Of a stretch of 64,000 bases of DNA, positions 14,645 to 24,430 are shown in pieces. Position 1 is the stretch's first letter. Each line of letters opens with the position of its first letter. The notes beneath the pieces are model-generated. The model made no database searches. It saw nothing but the letters and a program-made list of their open reading frames with translations, and had not been told where the DNA came from. The stretch lies in NCBI GenBank assembly GCA_016195325.1, contig JACPZX010000085.1, positions 1 to 64,000 of the forward strand, written 5' to 3'. This DNA is from Acidobacteriota bacterium (GTDB lineage: Bacteria; Acidobacteriota; Polarisedimenticolia; JACPZX01). Both the position numbers and the translations under genes were made by a program.

Positions 14645-16750
14645 TTACTTCCTGTGTCCGCCGCCCTTTCCCCTCTCGGCCGCCTGCGGCCGGGGGGTCG
14701 GGTGCGAGGGAGTCTGGGAGCTTCTCACTCCGGGAGAGCCGGCGCCCGTCGGCCGGCTCGGTCTCGGCGAGTATCCGCCGCCCGGCGCGCCGCCTGTGGT
14801 CGGGTGGTTCGGGCGCTGGGCGAATTCCCGTCTCTGCGAGCCAGGCTGTGCCGGGCGGTCCGGCATCACGAACTGTCCGCCCGAAGCGTAGCGGCCCACG
14901 TCGGCCCGGGGATGCGGGGCAGGACCGGAATCGGTGGGGCGGGAGGTGGCTCGTGGATCCGCCTGAGGCGGCCGAGCGATTGAGCTCTGTCCTCTATTGC
15001 CATCCTGTCGGGCCGCATTCGGGTTATCCGCCGTGGAGTCGTTGATCTGCTTCTCGCCGGGCGTCCATGGGTTGATGGCGGTGGATCGACGCCCCGATTC
15101 CGGCAGCATCCTCAGCGGCGGGTGCATCGGCCGACCGGTCGCCGGCGACGCCGGCTCATCCGGCGCGACGGCGGACGGTCGCATCTGCCGAGCGACTCCT
15201 GGCGACTGCGAGTAACGGGCGGATCTCCACTTGAAGTCGACGGGTCGCGAGTCGAGGCCGCGCGGTCCCGCCGCCCTCGGAGTCGAGTCGCTCGATCGCC
15301 TCATCGAGGCCTGGTGCTCGAGCGTCGCGCGGCGGTAGGTCTCCTTCTCGCGGACGCTGAATGGAGCTGCCGTGCTCGACCCCGCGCCCAGCGGCTGGCG
15401 CGCAGGGCCGAGGCGGGCATCCACGACCGCACGGCGGTAGGAGGTCGCGCCCGTCAACTCGGGGCGCGCGCCGGCCCTCCAGGAAGGATTTCCCCTCATC
15501 GGCACGGCGTTCTGCTCCAGGCGGTACCGCGCGACGTCGGAGTAACCGTACGTGTGATGGTGGACGCCGTTCGAGTACAGGTACGTGTGCGGGACGTAGA
15601 CGAACCCGAAGCCGCCTCCGGCGATCACGACAGGTGAGTTGTAGTAGCCGAGCGGACACCAGCCGTAGTAGCTCGGGCCCACGGACCACGAGACGTACGC
15701 ACCCGAGTAGACGATTCCCGGCGCCCAGAACCAGCCGAGTCCGAGGGCCCACTGCCAGCGACCGTAATGGTACGGCGCCCAGCCCCAGGGTTCGGATGAG
15801 ACCCACGTCGCGCCGATCGGTGCGTTGTACCAGGAACCGTAGTAGTAGGGCCGCCAGTCGGGGGCGACGCCGGCGGGCTGCCACACCCAGCCGTAGTTGG
15901 AATCGTCGCGCCAAGTGCCGTAGCGGTTGAGCTCACCGGCGTACGGAGCGACCTGATCCGGAACCTCGGGCCTCGGACCGCGGCGGCTGTCGGCGGAGGC
16001 GTAGCTGTCGTCCCGGCTCTCGACCCACTCGTCGAACGGATCGCGATGAAGAGTGTTGAACGCTCGCGCGTCGGAGGGGCGGCGTCCTGGCTCCGCGGTC
16101 GCGCGCTCGCCGCTGTGCGCCATGACCGAGACGTCGTCCGCGAGGATTTCGGCGACGCCGCGGTACGAGGCGACCGTGGACACGCCGTCGACGCCGACGT
16201 CGAGGCGGAACGAGCCGCCGGAGAGGAGGAAGACGGATCCGGCCGGGGTGTCGATCTGGAACCGGCGACTGTGCGCGTCGAAGTTGTCCGCGCGAACGTA
16301 GAGGCTGCCGTTCATCAGGCGGATGAGCGTGGTGTCATCGAAGCTGGCCTCCCGATCGGCGAGATTGAGGAGCGAGAGCCTGGAGTTGCGATCGAGTCGA
16401 AGGAGGGAGCCATCCGCGAGCTGGATTTCGAGGCGGCCGTCCTCGCCGGTCCAGACCTGATCGCCCGGCATCAGCGGCGAGTTGACCTCGAGATGGACGT
16501 CCTGGCTCGCGTTCTCGTCCTCCCGCTTGAGGGATATCCCGCCCTCGAATTCGCGCAGCCGCGCGTAGGTGGCGCCGCGGGCGGGAGCGACCGCCGGCTG
16601 ATCGTCGCCGGGGGCCGTGCTCGAGGCATCGACCGTCGCGGCGGCGGTCGCCCCAACGTCGTCGTGCTGTTGCGCATGAGCCGGAAGCGCCGCAAGGAAG
16701 AACAAGGGGAGAACCGCAGTGCCTGCGAGAACCGCTCGCTGAGTTCTCAT
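14645..16750 (-). CDS. FecR-domain / DUF6600 secreted protein
   Basis: A 701-residue exported protein. Signal peptide residues ~8-26 (LAGTAVLPLFFLAALPAHA). Residues ~60-230 form a FecR-like domain (SPLMPGDQVWTGEDGRLEIQLADGSLLRLD... RFQIDTPAGSVFLLSGGSFRLDV). Residues ~280-430 are the Trp/Tyr/Gly-rich DUF6600 region (YGTWRDDSNYGWVWQPAG... WAPYHYGRWQWALGLGWFWAPG). The last ~250 residues are disordered and rich in Pro, Arg, Ser. The architecture is recurrent in Acidobacteria and Deltaproteobacteria, probably at the envelope; the role is unknown. A 7-bp hairpin lies in its leader at 16771-16789. Confidence 0.88.
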   Translation of the reverse strand: MRTQRAVLAGTAVLPLFFLAALPAHAQQHDDVGATAAATVDASSTAPGDDQPAVAPARGATYARLREFEGGISLKREDENASQDVHLEVNSPLMPGDQVWTGEDGRLEIQLADGSLLRLDRNSRLSLLNLADREASFDDTTLIRLMNGSLYVRADNFDAHSRRFQIDTPAGSVFLLSGGSFRLDVGVDGVSTVASYRGVAEILADDVSVMAHSGERATAEPGRRPSDARAFNTLHRDPFDEWVESRDDSYASADSRRGPRPEVPDQVAPYAGELNRYGTWRDDSNYGWVWQPAGVAPDWRPYYYGSWYNAPIGATWVSSEPWGWAPYHYGRWQWALGLGWFWAPGIVYSGAYVSWSVGPSYYGWCPLGYYNSPVVIAGGGFGFVYVPHTYLYSNGVHHHTYGYSDVARYRLEQNAVPMRGNPSWRAGARPELTGATSYRRAVVDARLGPARQPLGAGSSTAAPFSVREKETYRRATLEHQASMRRSSDSTPRAAGPRGLDSRPVDFKWRSARYSQSPGVARQMRPSAVAPDEPASPATGRPMHPPLRMLPESGRRSTAINPWTPGEKQINDSTADNPNAARQDGNRGQSSIARPPQADPRATSRPTDSGPAPHPRADVGRYASGGQFVMPDRPAQPGSQRREFAQRPNHPTTGGAPGGGYSPRPSRPTGAGSPGVRSSQTPSHPTPRPQAAERGKGGGHRK

Positions 16751-17090
16751 GGTGACCGACCTCTCATCCCCCGGCGTTCACGACGCCGGACAACTGGCAT
16801 CGTAGCGAGAGGTGTGCCACATAGCTCGTCAGAATTACTTACTTGTTTCCATGAAGTTGCAGGGCCGTGTTACGCCGTGCCTGTCACCCGTTCCGTCTAC
16901 CGGGCTGCGCTCCTGTCTATTCCCGGGGACGGCGGCCGCGTCAGGCGCCCGATAGTACGCCGACGATCCCGATTCGTCCACACGTTTCGCGTCTGTTGAA
17001 AGGGTCAGGATCCCGTGGTACGTTCCGTCTCCGTCTTCCATCCTGCCGAGGCCGGGCCAATCCCTCGAGCGCGACCGAAGGAGCGGGTTC
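16751..17090. other. Intergenic region between divergent genes
   Basis: These 340 bases separate the FecR-DUF6600 gene from the cyclic-nucleotide-binding gene. A small hairpin CCGGCGT-TCACG-ACGCCGG (16771-16789) lies 20 bases before the FecR start on its leader. TTGAAA-17-TACGTT lies on the plus strand near the other end. The middle is locally AT-richer. I see no RNA gene or small ORF with support. Confidence 0.6.
16996..17024 (+). promoter_or_regulatory. Possible promoter of the cyclic-nucleotide-binding gene
   Basis: TTGAAA (16996-17001), a 17-base spacer and TACGTT (17019-17024), about 67 bases before ATG 17091. The -35 matches five of six, the -10 only three of six; ideal spacing and position make it plausible. 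Confidence 0.4.
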
Positions 17091-18035
17091 ATGGCTTTCT
17101 GGAGCAAGGACAAGGGCGAGAAGGAGGCCCCTCTCGATCCCTCCGCCTACGTCGCCCGGAAGGAGTATCCGAAGGCGATAGCCGCCTACCGGGCGCAGAT
17201 CTCGGCCCAGCCCAAGAACTACGTTCTGAGGCACAAGGTTGCCGACGTCCTGTGCCTCGCGGGTCGTGAGAAAGACTCCCTCGCCGACTACTCGGCCGCC
17301 GCCGACGGATACCAGGAGGAAGGCTTCCTCATCAAGGCCATCGCAATCCTGAAGAAGATGCAGAAGCTCGATCCGGGCAACGCCTCGGTCGAAGCGCGTC
17401 TGACCAAGCTCTCGGTGCTTGGCTCCTCCGCCTCGGCGGCCGTCGCCTCTCCGCTCCTGGACCTCTCCTCCCGCGCCGGCGAGGACGACGGGCGGGATGA
17501 GCTGTCGCTGGACATGGAGGCGATCGACGACCAGCCGTCCATTCCCGTCGCGCCCATGGACGAAGGGCCGTCGCCACCGGGCCCGGCCAACCTCCTCGCG
17601 ACGCCGCTCTTCTCGGACCTGACCCCTGACGAGATGAAGGGGATGATCGGGCGGCTGCGCCACCGCGACTTCGCGGCCGGCACCGTCCTCGTGACCGAGG
17701 GAGAACCCGGCGACTCGCTCTTCGTCCTCAGCCAGGGGCGCGTTCGCGTGACGACGCGCGGGCCGAAGGGGAAGGCAGTCGATCTCGCGGAGCTGAAGGA
17801 GGGGGATTTCTTCGGCGAGGTCTCGTTGCTGACGGGAAGGCCACGGACCGCGACGATCACGAGCCTCGAGGATACCGAGGTGCTCGAGCTGAACAGGGAG
17901 GATCTCGTGGAGCTCGAGAGAACCCACCCCCGCGTCACGGCGGTCATCCGTGAGTTCTACGAGAAGCGCGTCGCCTCGACGGTCGAGGCGATGATCCAGG
18001 CGGCGAGGCCGCCGAAGCCCACGAGCCGGGGCTGA
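17091..18035 (+). CDS. TPR protein with C-terminal cyclic-nucleotide-binding domain
   Basis: A 314-residue soluble protein. Residues ~20-110 form TPR-like helices (YPKAIAAYRAQISAQPKNYVLRHKVADVL; GFLIKAIAILKKMQKLDPGNASVEARL). After an acidic/Pro-rich linker, residues ~180-300 form a CRP-type cNMP-binding fold: FAAGTVLVTEGEPGDSLFVLSQGRVRV, then FFGEVSLLTGRPRTATI, the phosphate-binding cassette. There is no HTH after the domain, so it is a ligand-sensing adaptor rather than a CRP-type regulator. It precedes def by 13 bases, so they may share a transcript. Confidence 0.88.
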   Translation: MAFWSKDKGEKEAPLDPSAYVARKEYPKAIAAYRAQISAQPKNYVLRHKVADVLCLAGREKDSLADYSAAADGYQEEGFLIKAIAILKKMQKLDPGNASVEARLTKLSVLGSSASAAVASPLLDLSSRAGEDDGRDELSLDMEAIDDQPSIPVAPMDEGPSPPGPANLLATPLFSDLTPDEMKGMIGRLRHRDFAAGTVLVTEGEPGDSLFVLSQGRVRVTTRGPKGKAVDLAELKEGDFFGEVSLLTGRPRTATITSLEDTEVLELNREDLVELERTHPRVTAVIREFYEKRVASTVEAMIQAARPPKPTSRG

Positions 18036-18048
18036 GCCCCCCCACCGC

Positions 18049-18576
18049 ATGCCGGTCCGCCGCATCGTCAAGTTCGGAGACCCCGTGCTTCAGGCGCCGA
18101 CGGCGCGCGTCGCGCACATCACGGACGAGATCCGTGATCTGGTGCGCGACATGTTCGAGACCATGTACGCCGCCCCGGGCGTCGGGCTGGCCGCGAACCA
18201 GGTGGGGGTCGGCCTGAGGATCGCCGTCATCGACACCAGCGTCGGTGAGGACCCGGACGCGCGCATCGTGATGATCAATCCCGAAGTCATCTCCTCCTCG
18301 GGAACTCAGGTGGACGAGGAGGGATGCCTCAGCATTCCGGGATTCACAGAGTTCGTGCAGCGTCCGATGAAAGCCGCCTTCCGCGCCCTCGACCTCGAGG
18401 GTCGCGAGTTCACGATGGAGGGAGAGGGCTTTCTCGCGCGCGCGATATGCCACGAGACCGATCACCTCGACGGCAGGCTCTACATCCACCGGCTCGGGGG
18501 GATCAAGCGCAGCCTCATCACGAAGCGCATCCGCAAGTCCGTGGACGCCGGCGATTGGGAGGAGGTCTATCCTTGA
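18049..18576 (+). CDS. def: Peptide deformylase
   Basis: Removes the N-formyl group from nascent proteins. All three family motifs are present: GVGLAANQVG, EGCLSIPG with metal-binding Cys93, and HETDHLDG with His135, Glu136 and His139. The length (175 aa) is normal. The stop TGA overlaps the TTG start of fmt, the usual def-fmt arrangement, so synthesis of the two enzymes of the formyl-Met cycle is probably coupled. Confidence 0.97.
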   Translation: MPVRRIVKFGDPVLQAPTARVAHITDEIRDLVRDMFETMYAAPGVGLAANQVGVGLRIAVIDTSVGEDPDARIVMINPEVISSSGTQVDEEGCLSIPGFTEFVQRPMKAAFRALDLEGREFTMEGEGFLARAICHETDHLDGRLYIHRLGGIKRSLITKRIRKSVDAGDWEEVYP

Positions 18577-19532
18577 GAGTCCTCTTCATGGGGACTCCCT
18601 CCTTCGCCGCCGCCTCGCTCCGCAGGCTCCTCGGATCCCGGCACCAGATCGTGGGAGTCGTCTCGCAGCCGGATCGGCCGGCGGGCCGGGGTTTGTCCGT
18701 GCGCATTCCCGAGGTGAAACGGGTCGCGCTCGAGCATTCGATTGCAGTCCTCCAGCCGGAGAAAATCCGGGGTGAGGAGTTCGTCGGCGAACTCCGGCGC
18801 CTGCAGCCCGACGTCCTCGTCGTCGTGGCGTTCGGCCGCATCCTGCCCCCCGCGGTCCTCGCGGCGGCGCGCCTCGGCGGCGTGAACGTCCACGCTTCGC
18901 TGCTTCCGAAGTACCGCGGCGCTTCGCCGATCGCGTGGGCCATCGCCTCCGGTGAGACCGCGACGGGAGTCACCACGATGAAGATGGTCGAGAGGCTCGA
19001 CGCGGGGGACATCCTCCTCCAGCGGTCGACGCCGATCCAGCCGGCCGAGACCGCGGGCGAGCTGGGGGTTCGTCTCGCGGAGATCGGCGGGGCGCTCCTC
19101 GTCGAGACGCTCGACGCCCTCGCCGCGGGGACGCTCGCCCTCCTCCCGCAGAACGAAGCGCTCGCCACGTTCGCACCCGTCCTGGCCAGAGCGGACGCGC
19201 GCGTCGACTGGACGCAACCGGCGCCGGTCGTCGAACGCCGCGTGCGCGCGTTCAATCCGTGGCCCGTCGCTTTCACGCGCGCCAGGGAGAAGGAGATGCG
19301 CATCCTCCGTGCGCGGGCCGTTTCCGGGGATGCCGGCGATCCCGCGGTGCCCCCCCGGGGGGGCGTGGTCCCGGGATCGGTGATCCACGCCGGGGCCGAC
19401 GGCGTCCGCGTGGCCTGCGGCGGCGGATCGGCGCTCGATCTCGTCGAAGTGCAGCCGGAGGGACGCAAGAGGATCACGGCGGCCATGGCGGCTGCGGGGA
19501 GATATTTCACGTCCGGCGACCGGCTCGTCTGA
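18573..19532 (+). CDS. fmt: Methionyl-tRNA formyltransferase
   Basis: Formylates initiator Met-tRNA using 10-formyl-THF. The protein begins at TTG 18573 (LRVLFMGTPSFAAASL), overlapping the def stop as TTGA, with GGGAGGAGGT about ten bases upstream; no ATG exists before the conserved VLFMGTP start. NVHASLLPKYRGASPI and GVTTMKMVERLDAGDIL carry the catalytic Asn/His/Asp set, followed by the C-terminal tRNA-binding domain. About 319 residues, normal length. Confidence 0.96.
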   Translation: MRVLFMGTPSFAAASLRRLLGSRHQIVGVVSQPDRPAGRGLSVRIPEVKRVALEHSIAVLQPEKIRGEEFVGELRRLQPDVLVVVAFGRILPPAVLAAARLGGVNVHASLLPKYRGASPIAWAIASGETATGVTTMKMVERLDAGDILLQRSTPIQPAETAGELGVRLAEIGGALLVETLDALAAGTLALLPQNEALATFAPVLARADARVDWTQPAPVVERRVRAFNPWPVAFTRAREKEMRILRARAVSGDAGDPAVPPRGGVVPGSVIHAGADGVRVACGGGSALDLVEVQPEGRKRITAAMAAAGRYFTSGDRLV

Positions 19533-19541
19533 CCGAGGGGC

Positions 19542-20963
19542 GTGATGGGGCAGAGCGCGATCCCACGCCCAGGACAGCGCGGCCGCGCGCTCGCCTTCGA
19601 CATCCTGAGGCGCGTCGAGCGACAGGGGGCGTTCGCGTCCATCCTCCTCCAGCACGTCGGTCGCGCGATCCCGGACCGCGAGGTCGCGCTCGCGACCGAG
19701 CTGGTCTACGGCACTCTGAGGCACCGACTTCACGACGAGTACCTCCTCGCAAGGTTCGCCGAGCGGCCGCTCGCCGAGATCGATCCCGAGGTCGCGATCC
19801 TCTTCCGCATCGCGACCCATCAGATCCTCCGGCTCGATCGAATCCCCGAGCGGGCCGCGGTGCACGAGGCGGTCGAGGCGACACGAAAGCTCCGGGGCGG
19901 CGGCGCCGCGACGGCGCCGCAGCGCGAGGGGGCGGCGCGCTTTCTCAACGCGGTGCTGAGGCGCCTGTGCCGCGAGAAAGAGTCGCTGCCGCTCCCACCG
20001 GTGCGGAACGACGAGGCCGACTCGGATCACGGCGCGGCAGTCCGCGCGCTCTCGATCCGGCGATCGCATCCCGAATGGCTCGTTCGCCGGTACCTCGACC
20101 GACTCGGGGCCGCCGAGTGCGACGCGCTCCTCGCCGCGAACAACCGGCCGGCGCCGATGGGCGGGCGCGTCGATCTCGCGAGGGCCACCCTCGAGGAGGC
20201 GGCGCGAGCCCTCGCGGCCGAAGGGGTCGAGACGGTGCCCTCGACGCGCCTCCCCTCGTTTCTCCGCGTCACCGGGGGCGTGCCGCACAAGACGGTGGCC
20301 TTCCGGCGGGGGTGGATTTACGTGCAGGACGAGGCGTCCGGAATCGTGCCGCATCTCGTCGCGCCCCTCGCAGGCGCGCGCGTCCTCGATGCGTGCGCTG
20401 CTCCCGGCGGCAAGACGCTGGCGCTCGCCCGTATGGTCGGTGGTCCCGGCCTCGTCGTCGCCGGAGACGCTCACCCGGCGCGCCTCGATCTCGTCGCGGC
20501 CAACGCGCGCCGTATGCGGGTCGCCAACGTGAGGTGCGTGGCCGGGGACTTCTCGGTCTCGCCGCCGGTCGCGGGGCCGTTCGACGCGATTCTCGTCGAC
20601 GCGCCGTGCTCCGGGACCGGCGTTTTCCGGCGCGACGTCGAGCTTCGCTACCGCCTCACGGAGGGGAACCTCGCCGTGCTGGCGCGACGGCAACTCGCGC
20701 TGCTCGAGGTCCTCGCGCCGCTCCTGCGCCCGGGGGGGCGCCTCGTCTACTCGGTGTGCAGCCTCGAGCCCGAGGAGGGGCCCGACGTCGTCGCAGCCTT
20801 CCTGGATCGACGGGCGGGATTCCGGCGCGTCGATCTCGCCCCCGCCCTGTCCGCGCATCCCGATCTTTTCGCGCCGGACGGGACGTTCCGCACGGCTCCG
20901 CACCGGAACGATCTCGACGGATTCTTCGCGGCGGGGATGGTGAGAGTCGGAGGCGCCTCCTGA
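19542..20963 (+). CDS. rsmB: 16S rRNA m5C967 methyltransferase RsmB
   Basis: N-terminal NusB-like RNA-binding domain (residues ~10-150: RALAFDILRRVERQGAFASILLQ) and C-terminal SAM methyltransferase: VLDACAAPGGKT binds SAM, DAPCSGTG holds the release Cys and YSVCSLEPEEG the catalytic Cys. 473 residues is slightly longer than the usual ~430. The start is GTG 19542 or the adjacent ATG 19545. It follows fmt by nine bases, the common def-fmt-rsmB order. Confidence 0.93.
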   Translation: MMGQSAIPRPGQRGRALAFDILRRVERQGAFASILLQHVGRAIPDREVALATELVYGTLRHRLHDEYLLARFAERPLAEIDPEVAILFRIATHQILRLDRIPERAAVHEAVEATRKLRGGGAATAPQREGAARFLNAVLRRLCREKESLPLPPVRNDEADSDHGAAVRALSIRRSHPEWLVRRYLDRLGAAECDALLAANNRPAPMGGRVDLARATLEEAARALAAEGVETVPSTRLPSFLRVTGGVPHKTVAFRRGWIYVQDEASGIVPHLVAPLAGARVLDACAAPGGKTLALARMVGGPGLVVAGDAHPARLDLVAANARRMRVANVRCVAGDFSVSPPVAGPFDAILVDAPCSGTGVFRRDVELRYRLTEGNLAVLARRQLALLEVLAPLLRPGGRLVYSVCSLEPEEGPDVVAAFLDRRAGFRRVDLAPALSAHPDLFAPDGTFRTAPHRNDLDGFFAAGMVRVGGAS

Positions 20964-20973
20964 AAAAAGAAAA

Positions 20974-20993
20974 GGCAGCGCGGCCGCGCTGCC
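20974..20993. terminator. Perfect 20-base palindrome after rsmB, hairpin flanked by an A-tract
   Basis: GGCAGCGCGGCCGCGCTGCC is self-complementary over 20 bases, directly after TGAAAAAAGAAAA. On the plus strand the A-tract comes before the hairpin; on the minus strand it becomes a T-tract after it. It lies 11 bases past the rsmB stop. It probably ends the def-fmt-rsmB transcript and blocks antisense reading; the same A-tract-hairpin design is seen at 29706-29735. Confidence 0.6.
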
Positions 20994-21186
20994 CTTCCCA
21001 TGGAGGTGCACCAGCGCGGATCGGCAAGACGAGCCTCGTGGATCATCCAGGAGACGGGGTTCGTGCGCCGATCGCGATGGCTGTTGGACGGCAGGATTCT
21101 CGACCAATGCCACCGGCGGTGTCAAGCGAATCAAAGTTCTTGGAATCAGCCATCTTCCGCGCGTGGCGGCGGGAGACCCGGGCCCG

Positions 21187-21216
21187 TTGACACCTTCGAT
21201 GGAGGCCATCTAGCAT
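21187..21216 (+). promoter_or_regulatory. Sigma-70-type promoter of rarA with very short leader
   Basis: TTGACA (21187-21192), 18 bases, TAGCAT (21211-21216). Transcription should begin about 4-5 bases before ATG 21228, so the mRNA is almost leaderless and has no room for a ribosome site. Confidence 0.6.
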
Positions 21217-21227
21217 TCTCGGCACCG

Positions 21228-22646
21228 ATGGCCGACACCCTCTTCCCCGAGCTCACGCCGCCTCCGCCCGGTCGATCAGGGCGCCCCTCGTCGCGCGCGC
21301 GAGCCTCGGGGCCGGGGAGCGGCGAGCCCTCTCCGAATGCGCCGCTCGCGGATCGGATGCGACCCCGGGATCTCGAGGAGCTTCAGGGTCAGGGCGACAT
21401 CGTGGGCCCCGGGAAGCTCCTCCGGAAGGCGATCGAGGCGGACGAGCTCCGGTCCGTGATCCTCTGGGGGCCGCCGGGGACGGGCAAGACGACGCTCGCC
21501 TCGATCATCGCCCGCCACACCCGCGCGGTCTTCGTTCCGTTCAGCGCCGTCCTCTCGGGAATCAAGGAGATTCGGGAGGTCATGGCCGGCGCCGAGGCGG
21601 AGCGCCGCGCGACGGGCCGGCGCACGATCCTCTTCGTCGACGAGATCCACCGGTTCAACAAGGCGCAACAGGACGCCTTTCTCCCCTACGTCGAGAGCGG
21701 CGACATCGTCCTCATCGGCGCGACGACCGAGAACCCGTCGTTCGAGATCAACTCCGCGCTGCTGTCGCGATCGAAGGTCTACGTCCTCAAGCCTCTCGGC
21801 GAGCAGGAGCTCGTCGAGATCCTGCACCGGGCGCTTCGAGACGAGCGCGGCCTCGGTCTCCTGAGGGTCCGCGCCGCGGACACGGTCCTCGCGGAAATCG
21901 CCCGGCGATCGCAGGGGGACGCGCGGTTCGCGCTGAACACCCTCGAGCTCGCGGCGGCCGCGGCCCCTCCCGCCACCGACGCGGGACGCGACGTCACCGA
22001 CGAGATCCTCGCCGACGCTCTGCAGAGGACCGCTCTCTACTACGACAAGTCGGGCGAGGAGCACTTCAACATCATCTCGGCGCTCCACAAGTCGATGCGC
22101 TCCTCCGATCCCGACGCCGCCGTCTACTGGCTCGCGCGAATGATCGAGGGCGGAGAGGATCCCCTCTACGTCGCGCGGCGCGTGGTGCGCTTCGCCAGCG
22201 AGGACGTCGGAAACGCCGATCCCCGGGCGCTCGCCGTCGCGATGGCGGCGAAGGAGTCGATGCACTTCCTCGGGCTGCCGGAAGGGGCGCTCGCCCTGGC
22301 GCAGGCCGTCGTCTACTGCGCGACCGCGCCGAAGAGCGACGCCGTCTACCGGGCGTGGAACGAGGCGGTGGCCGACATCCGCGCCGGGAAGGTGGAGCCC
22401 GTGCCGCTGAACATCCGCAACGCCCCGACGGGGCTCATGTCGAGCCTCGGCTACGGCGGCGGCTACCAGCACGCGCACGAGTTCGAGGACGGCGTTACCG
22501 ACATGGATCTGCTCCCGCCGATCGTGAGCGGGCGGAAGTACTACAGGCCGGGGGATGCGGGCTACGAGAAGACGATCCGCCAGCTCATGGAGCATCGCGA
22601 CGAGGTCCGGAAGAAGCGCGGCGCGGTGAAGAAGTCGCGGGAGTAG
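21228..22646 (+). CDS. rarA: Replication-associated recombination protein A (MgsA/RarA AAA+ ATPase)
   Basis: Clamp-loader-like AAA+ ATPase acting at stalled replication forks. Walker [10 protein letters not shown], Walker [17 protein letters not shown], sensor [12 protein letters not shown] and the C-terminal MgsA block ([42 protein letters not shown]) are complete. 472 residues. The N-terminal Pro/Arg-rich stretch before [16 protein letters not shown] is a lineage-specific extension. The promoter at 21187 supports ATG 21228 as the start. Confidence 0.96.
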   Translation: MADTLFPELTPPPPGRSGRPSSRARASGPGSGEPSPNAPLADRMRPRDLEELQGQGDIVGPGKLLRKAIEADELRSVILWGPPGTGKTTLASIIARHTRAVFVPFSAVLSGIKEIREVMAGAEAERRATGRRTILFVDEIHRFNKAQQDAFLPYVESGDIVLIGATTENPSFEINSALLSRSKVYVLKPLGEQELVEILHRALRDERGLGLLRVRAADTVLAEIARRSQGDARFALNTLELAAAAAPPATDAGRDVTDEILADALQRTALYYDKSGEEHFNIISALHKSMRSSDPDAAVYWLARMIEGGEDPLYVARRVVRFASEDVGNADPRALAVAMAAKESMHFLGLPEGALALAQAVVYCATAPKSDAVYRAWNEAVADIRAGKVEPVPLNIRNAPTGLMSSLGYGGGYQHAHEFEDGVTDMDLLPPIVSGRKYYRPGDAGYEKTIRQLMEHRDEVRKKRGAVKKSRE

Positions 22647-22696
22647 ATGCTAGACTCCGCGCCGCCTTTGACGCGTTGAGGGAGCGGGCCGAGCGG

Positions 22697-24430
22697 ATGG
22701 CGAAGAAACAGGCGGGCCGGAAGGCCGCTGTCGCGACGAAGAAGACCGGGGGGAAGAGCGCCGCGAAGCGCACGCAGCTCGATCTCTTCGCCGGCGAAGG
22801 GGCTGCCGTCTCCTCGAAACAGGCTCCCATCCCCGCGCCGGCGCCCGTGCCGGCCCCGGCCGCGCCGGCGAGATCGGTGCGTCGTGAGAACGCCGAATCG
22901 ATGGCCTCGCGCCAGCGCGAGATCTCGGTGTCGGAGTTCTTCACGAAGAACCGCCACCTCCTCGGCTTCGACAACCCCGCGAAGGCCCTCCTCACGGCGA
23001 CGAAAGAGGCGGTGGACAATTCCCTCGACGCCTGCGAAGAGGCGGGGATCCTCCCGGACCTCGAGATCGTGATCGACGAGATCGAGGAGGAGCGCTTCCG
23101 TCTCACGGTCACCGACAACGGCCCGGGGATCGTCAAGAACCAGATTCCGAGGATCTTCGGCCAGCTGTTGTACGGATCGAAGTTCCACGCGTTGAAGCAG
23201 TCCCGCGGACAGCAGGGAATCGGCATCTCCGCCGCGGGCATGTACGCGCAGCTCACGACCGGGAAACCCGTACGCATCGTCTCGCGCACCGCCAGGGGAA
23301 AGCCCGCGCACCAGTACGAGATCGCGATCAACACCGCGAAGAACGCGCCGCAGACGATCTCCGAGGGGGTCGTCGAGTGGGATCGGGACCACGGCACGCG
23401 CGTGTCGATGGAGCTCGCGGGCGTCTACAAGAAGGGGAGGCGATCGCTCGACGACTACGTCGCGCAGACCGCCCAGGCCAACCCGCACGCGGAAATCGTC
23501 TATCGATCGCCGAAGGGTGAGGAGTTCCGCTACGAGCGGATCGCGAACGAGCTCCCCAAGGAGCCTCTCGCGATAAAACCTCACCCGTACGGCGTCGAGC
23601 TCGGCATCCTGATGCGCATGATGAAGGAGTCGCGCGGGCGCAGCGTCGCGGGCGCGCTCCAGTCGGATTTCTCGCGCGTCTCGTCGAAGGTCGCCACCGA
23701 GATCTGCCAGGCGGCCGGTGTGGCCCCGGGAGGCAGGCCCGTAAAGCTCACTCCGGCGGAGGTCGAGCGGATCTTCAAGGCGATCCCCAAGATCCGCATC
23801 ATGAGCCCGCCGACGAACTGCCTGAGCCCGATCGGCGCCGAGTTGATCGAAGGGGGGCTCCGGAAGTCGATCGCGGCGGAGTTCTACGCCGCCGCGACGC
23901 GATCCCCGGCGGTCTACCGCGGCAACCCGTTCCAGGTCGAGGTGGGGCTCGCGTACGGCGGTCAGCTCCCGGGCGACGAGCCGGTCGACCTGTGGCGGTT
24001 CGCGAACCGCGTGCCGCTCCAGTACCAGCAGTCGGCATGCGCCATCACGCGCTCCGTCATCACGACCGACTGGAAGAAGTACGGGCTGCAGCAGGCTCGG
24101 GGCGCGCTTCCGGCCGGGGCGATGGTCCTCTTCGTCCACATCGCGTCCGTCTGGGTCCCCTTCACCTCCGAGAGCAAGGAGGCGGTGGCGACGTACCCCG
24201 AAATCGTCAAGGAGATACGCCTCGGCCTCCAGGAGTGCGGCCGGCGCCTCGGGGCCTTCCTCAGCCGGCGCCGCCGTCTCGCCGAGGAGGAGAAGAAGAA
24301 GTCCTACATCGAGCAGTACATCCCGCACATCGGGATCGCCCTGCGCGAGATCCTCGGGTTCAACGCGAAGGACGAGGCGAAGCTCGTCGCCGTCCTCAAG
24401 GACACCCTGGAGAGGAGCCGGACGATCTGA
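22697..24430 (+). CDS. top6B: DNA topoisomerase VI subunit B
   Basis: ATPase subunit of the type IIB topoisomerase (A2B2) that passes one duplex through another. After a ~70-residue basic, Ala/Pro-rich extension come the GHKL motifs: [18 protein letters not shown] (N box), VTDNGPGI (G1), [21 protein letters not shown] (G2), then the H2TH and transducer domains with the conserved SWxPF-like [19 protein letters not shown]. 577 residues. Its TGA overlaps the ATG of the A subunit by one base. Topo VI is typical of archaea and plants and patchy in bacteria, so transfer is likely; codon use does not stand out here. Confidence 0.95.
   Translation: MAKKQAGRKAAVATKKTGGKSAAKRTQLDLFAGEGAAVSSKQAPIPAPAPVPAPAAPARSVRRENAESMASRQREISVSEFFTKNRHLLGFDNPAKALLTATKEAVDNSLDACEEAGILPDLEIVIDEIEEERFRLTVTDNGPGIVKNQIPRIFGQLLYGSKFHALKQSRGQQGIGISAAGMYAQLTTGKPVRIVSRTARGKPAHQYEIAINTAKNAPQTISEGVVEWDRDHGTRVSMELAGVYKKGRRSLDDYVAQTAQANPHAEIVYRSPKGEEFRYERIANELPKEPLAIKPHPYGVELGILMRMMKESRGRSVAGALQSDFSRVSSKVATEICQAAGVAPGGRPVKLTPAEVERIFKAIPKIRIMSPPTNCLSPIGAELIEGGLRKSIAAEFYAAATRSPAVYRGNPFQVEVGLAYGGQLPGDEPVDLWRFANRVPLQYQQSACAITRSVITTDWKKYGLQQARGALPAGAMVLFVHIASVWVPFTSESKEAVATYPEIVKEIRLGLQECGRRLGAFLSRRRRLAEEEKKKSYIEQYIPHIGIALREILGFNAKDEAKLVAVLKDTLERSRTI

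Noticed and set aside
18567-21209. 880-residue minus-strand open frame opposite fmt and rsmB
   Set aside because: It overlaps two certain genes in antisense, is composed of Arg/Gly/Ala-rich sequence, and has no ribosome site or domain.
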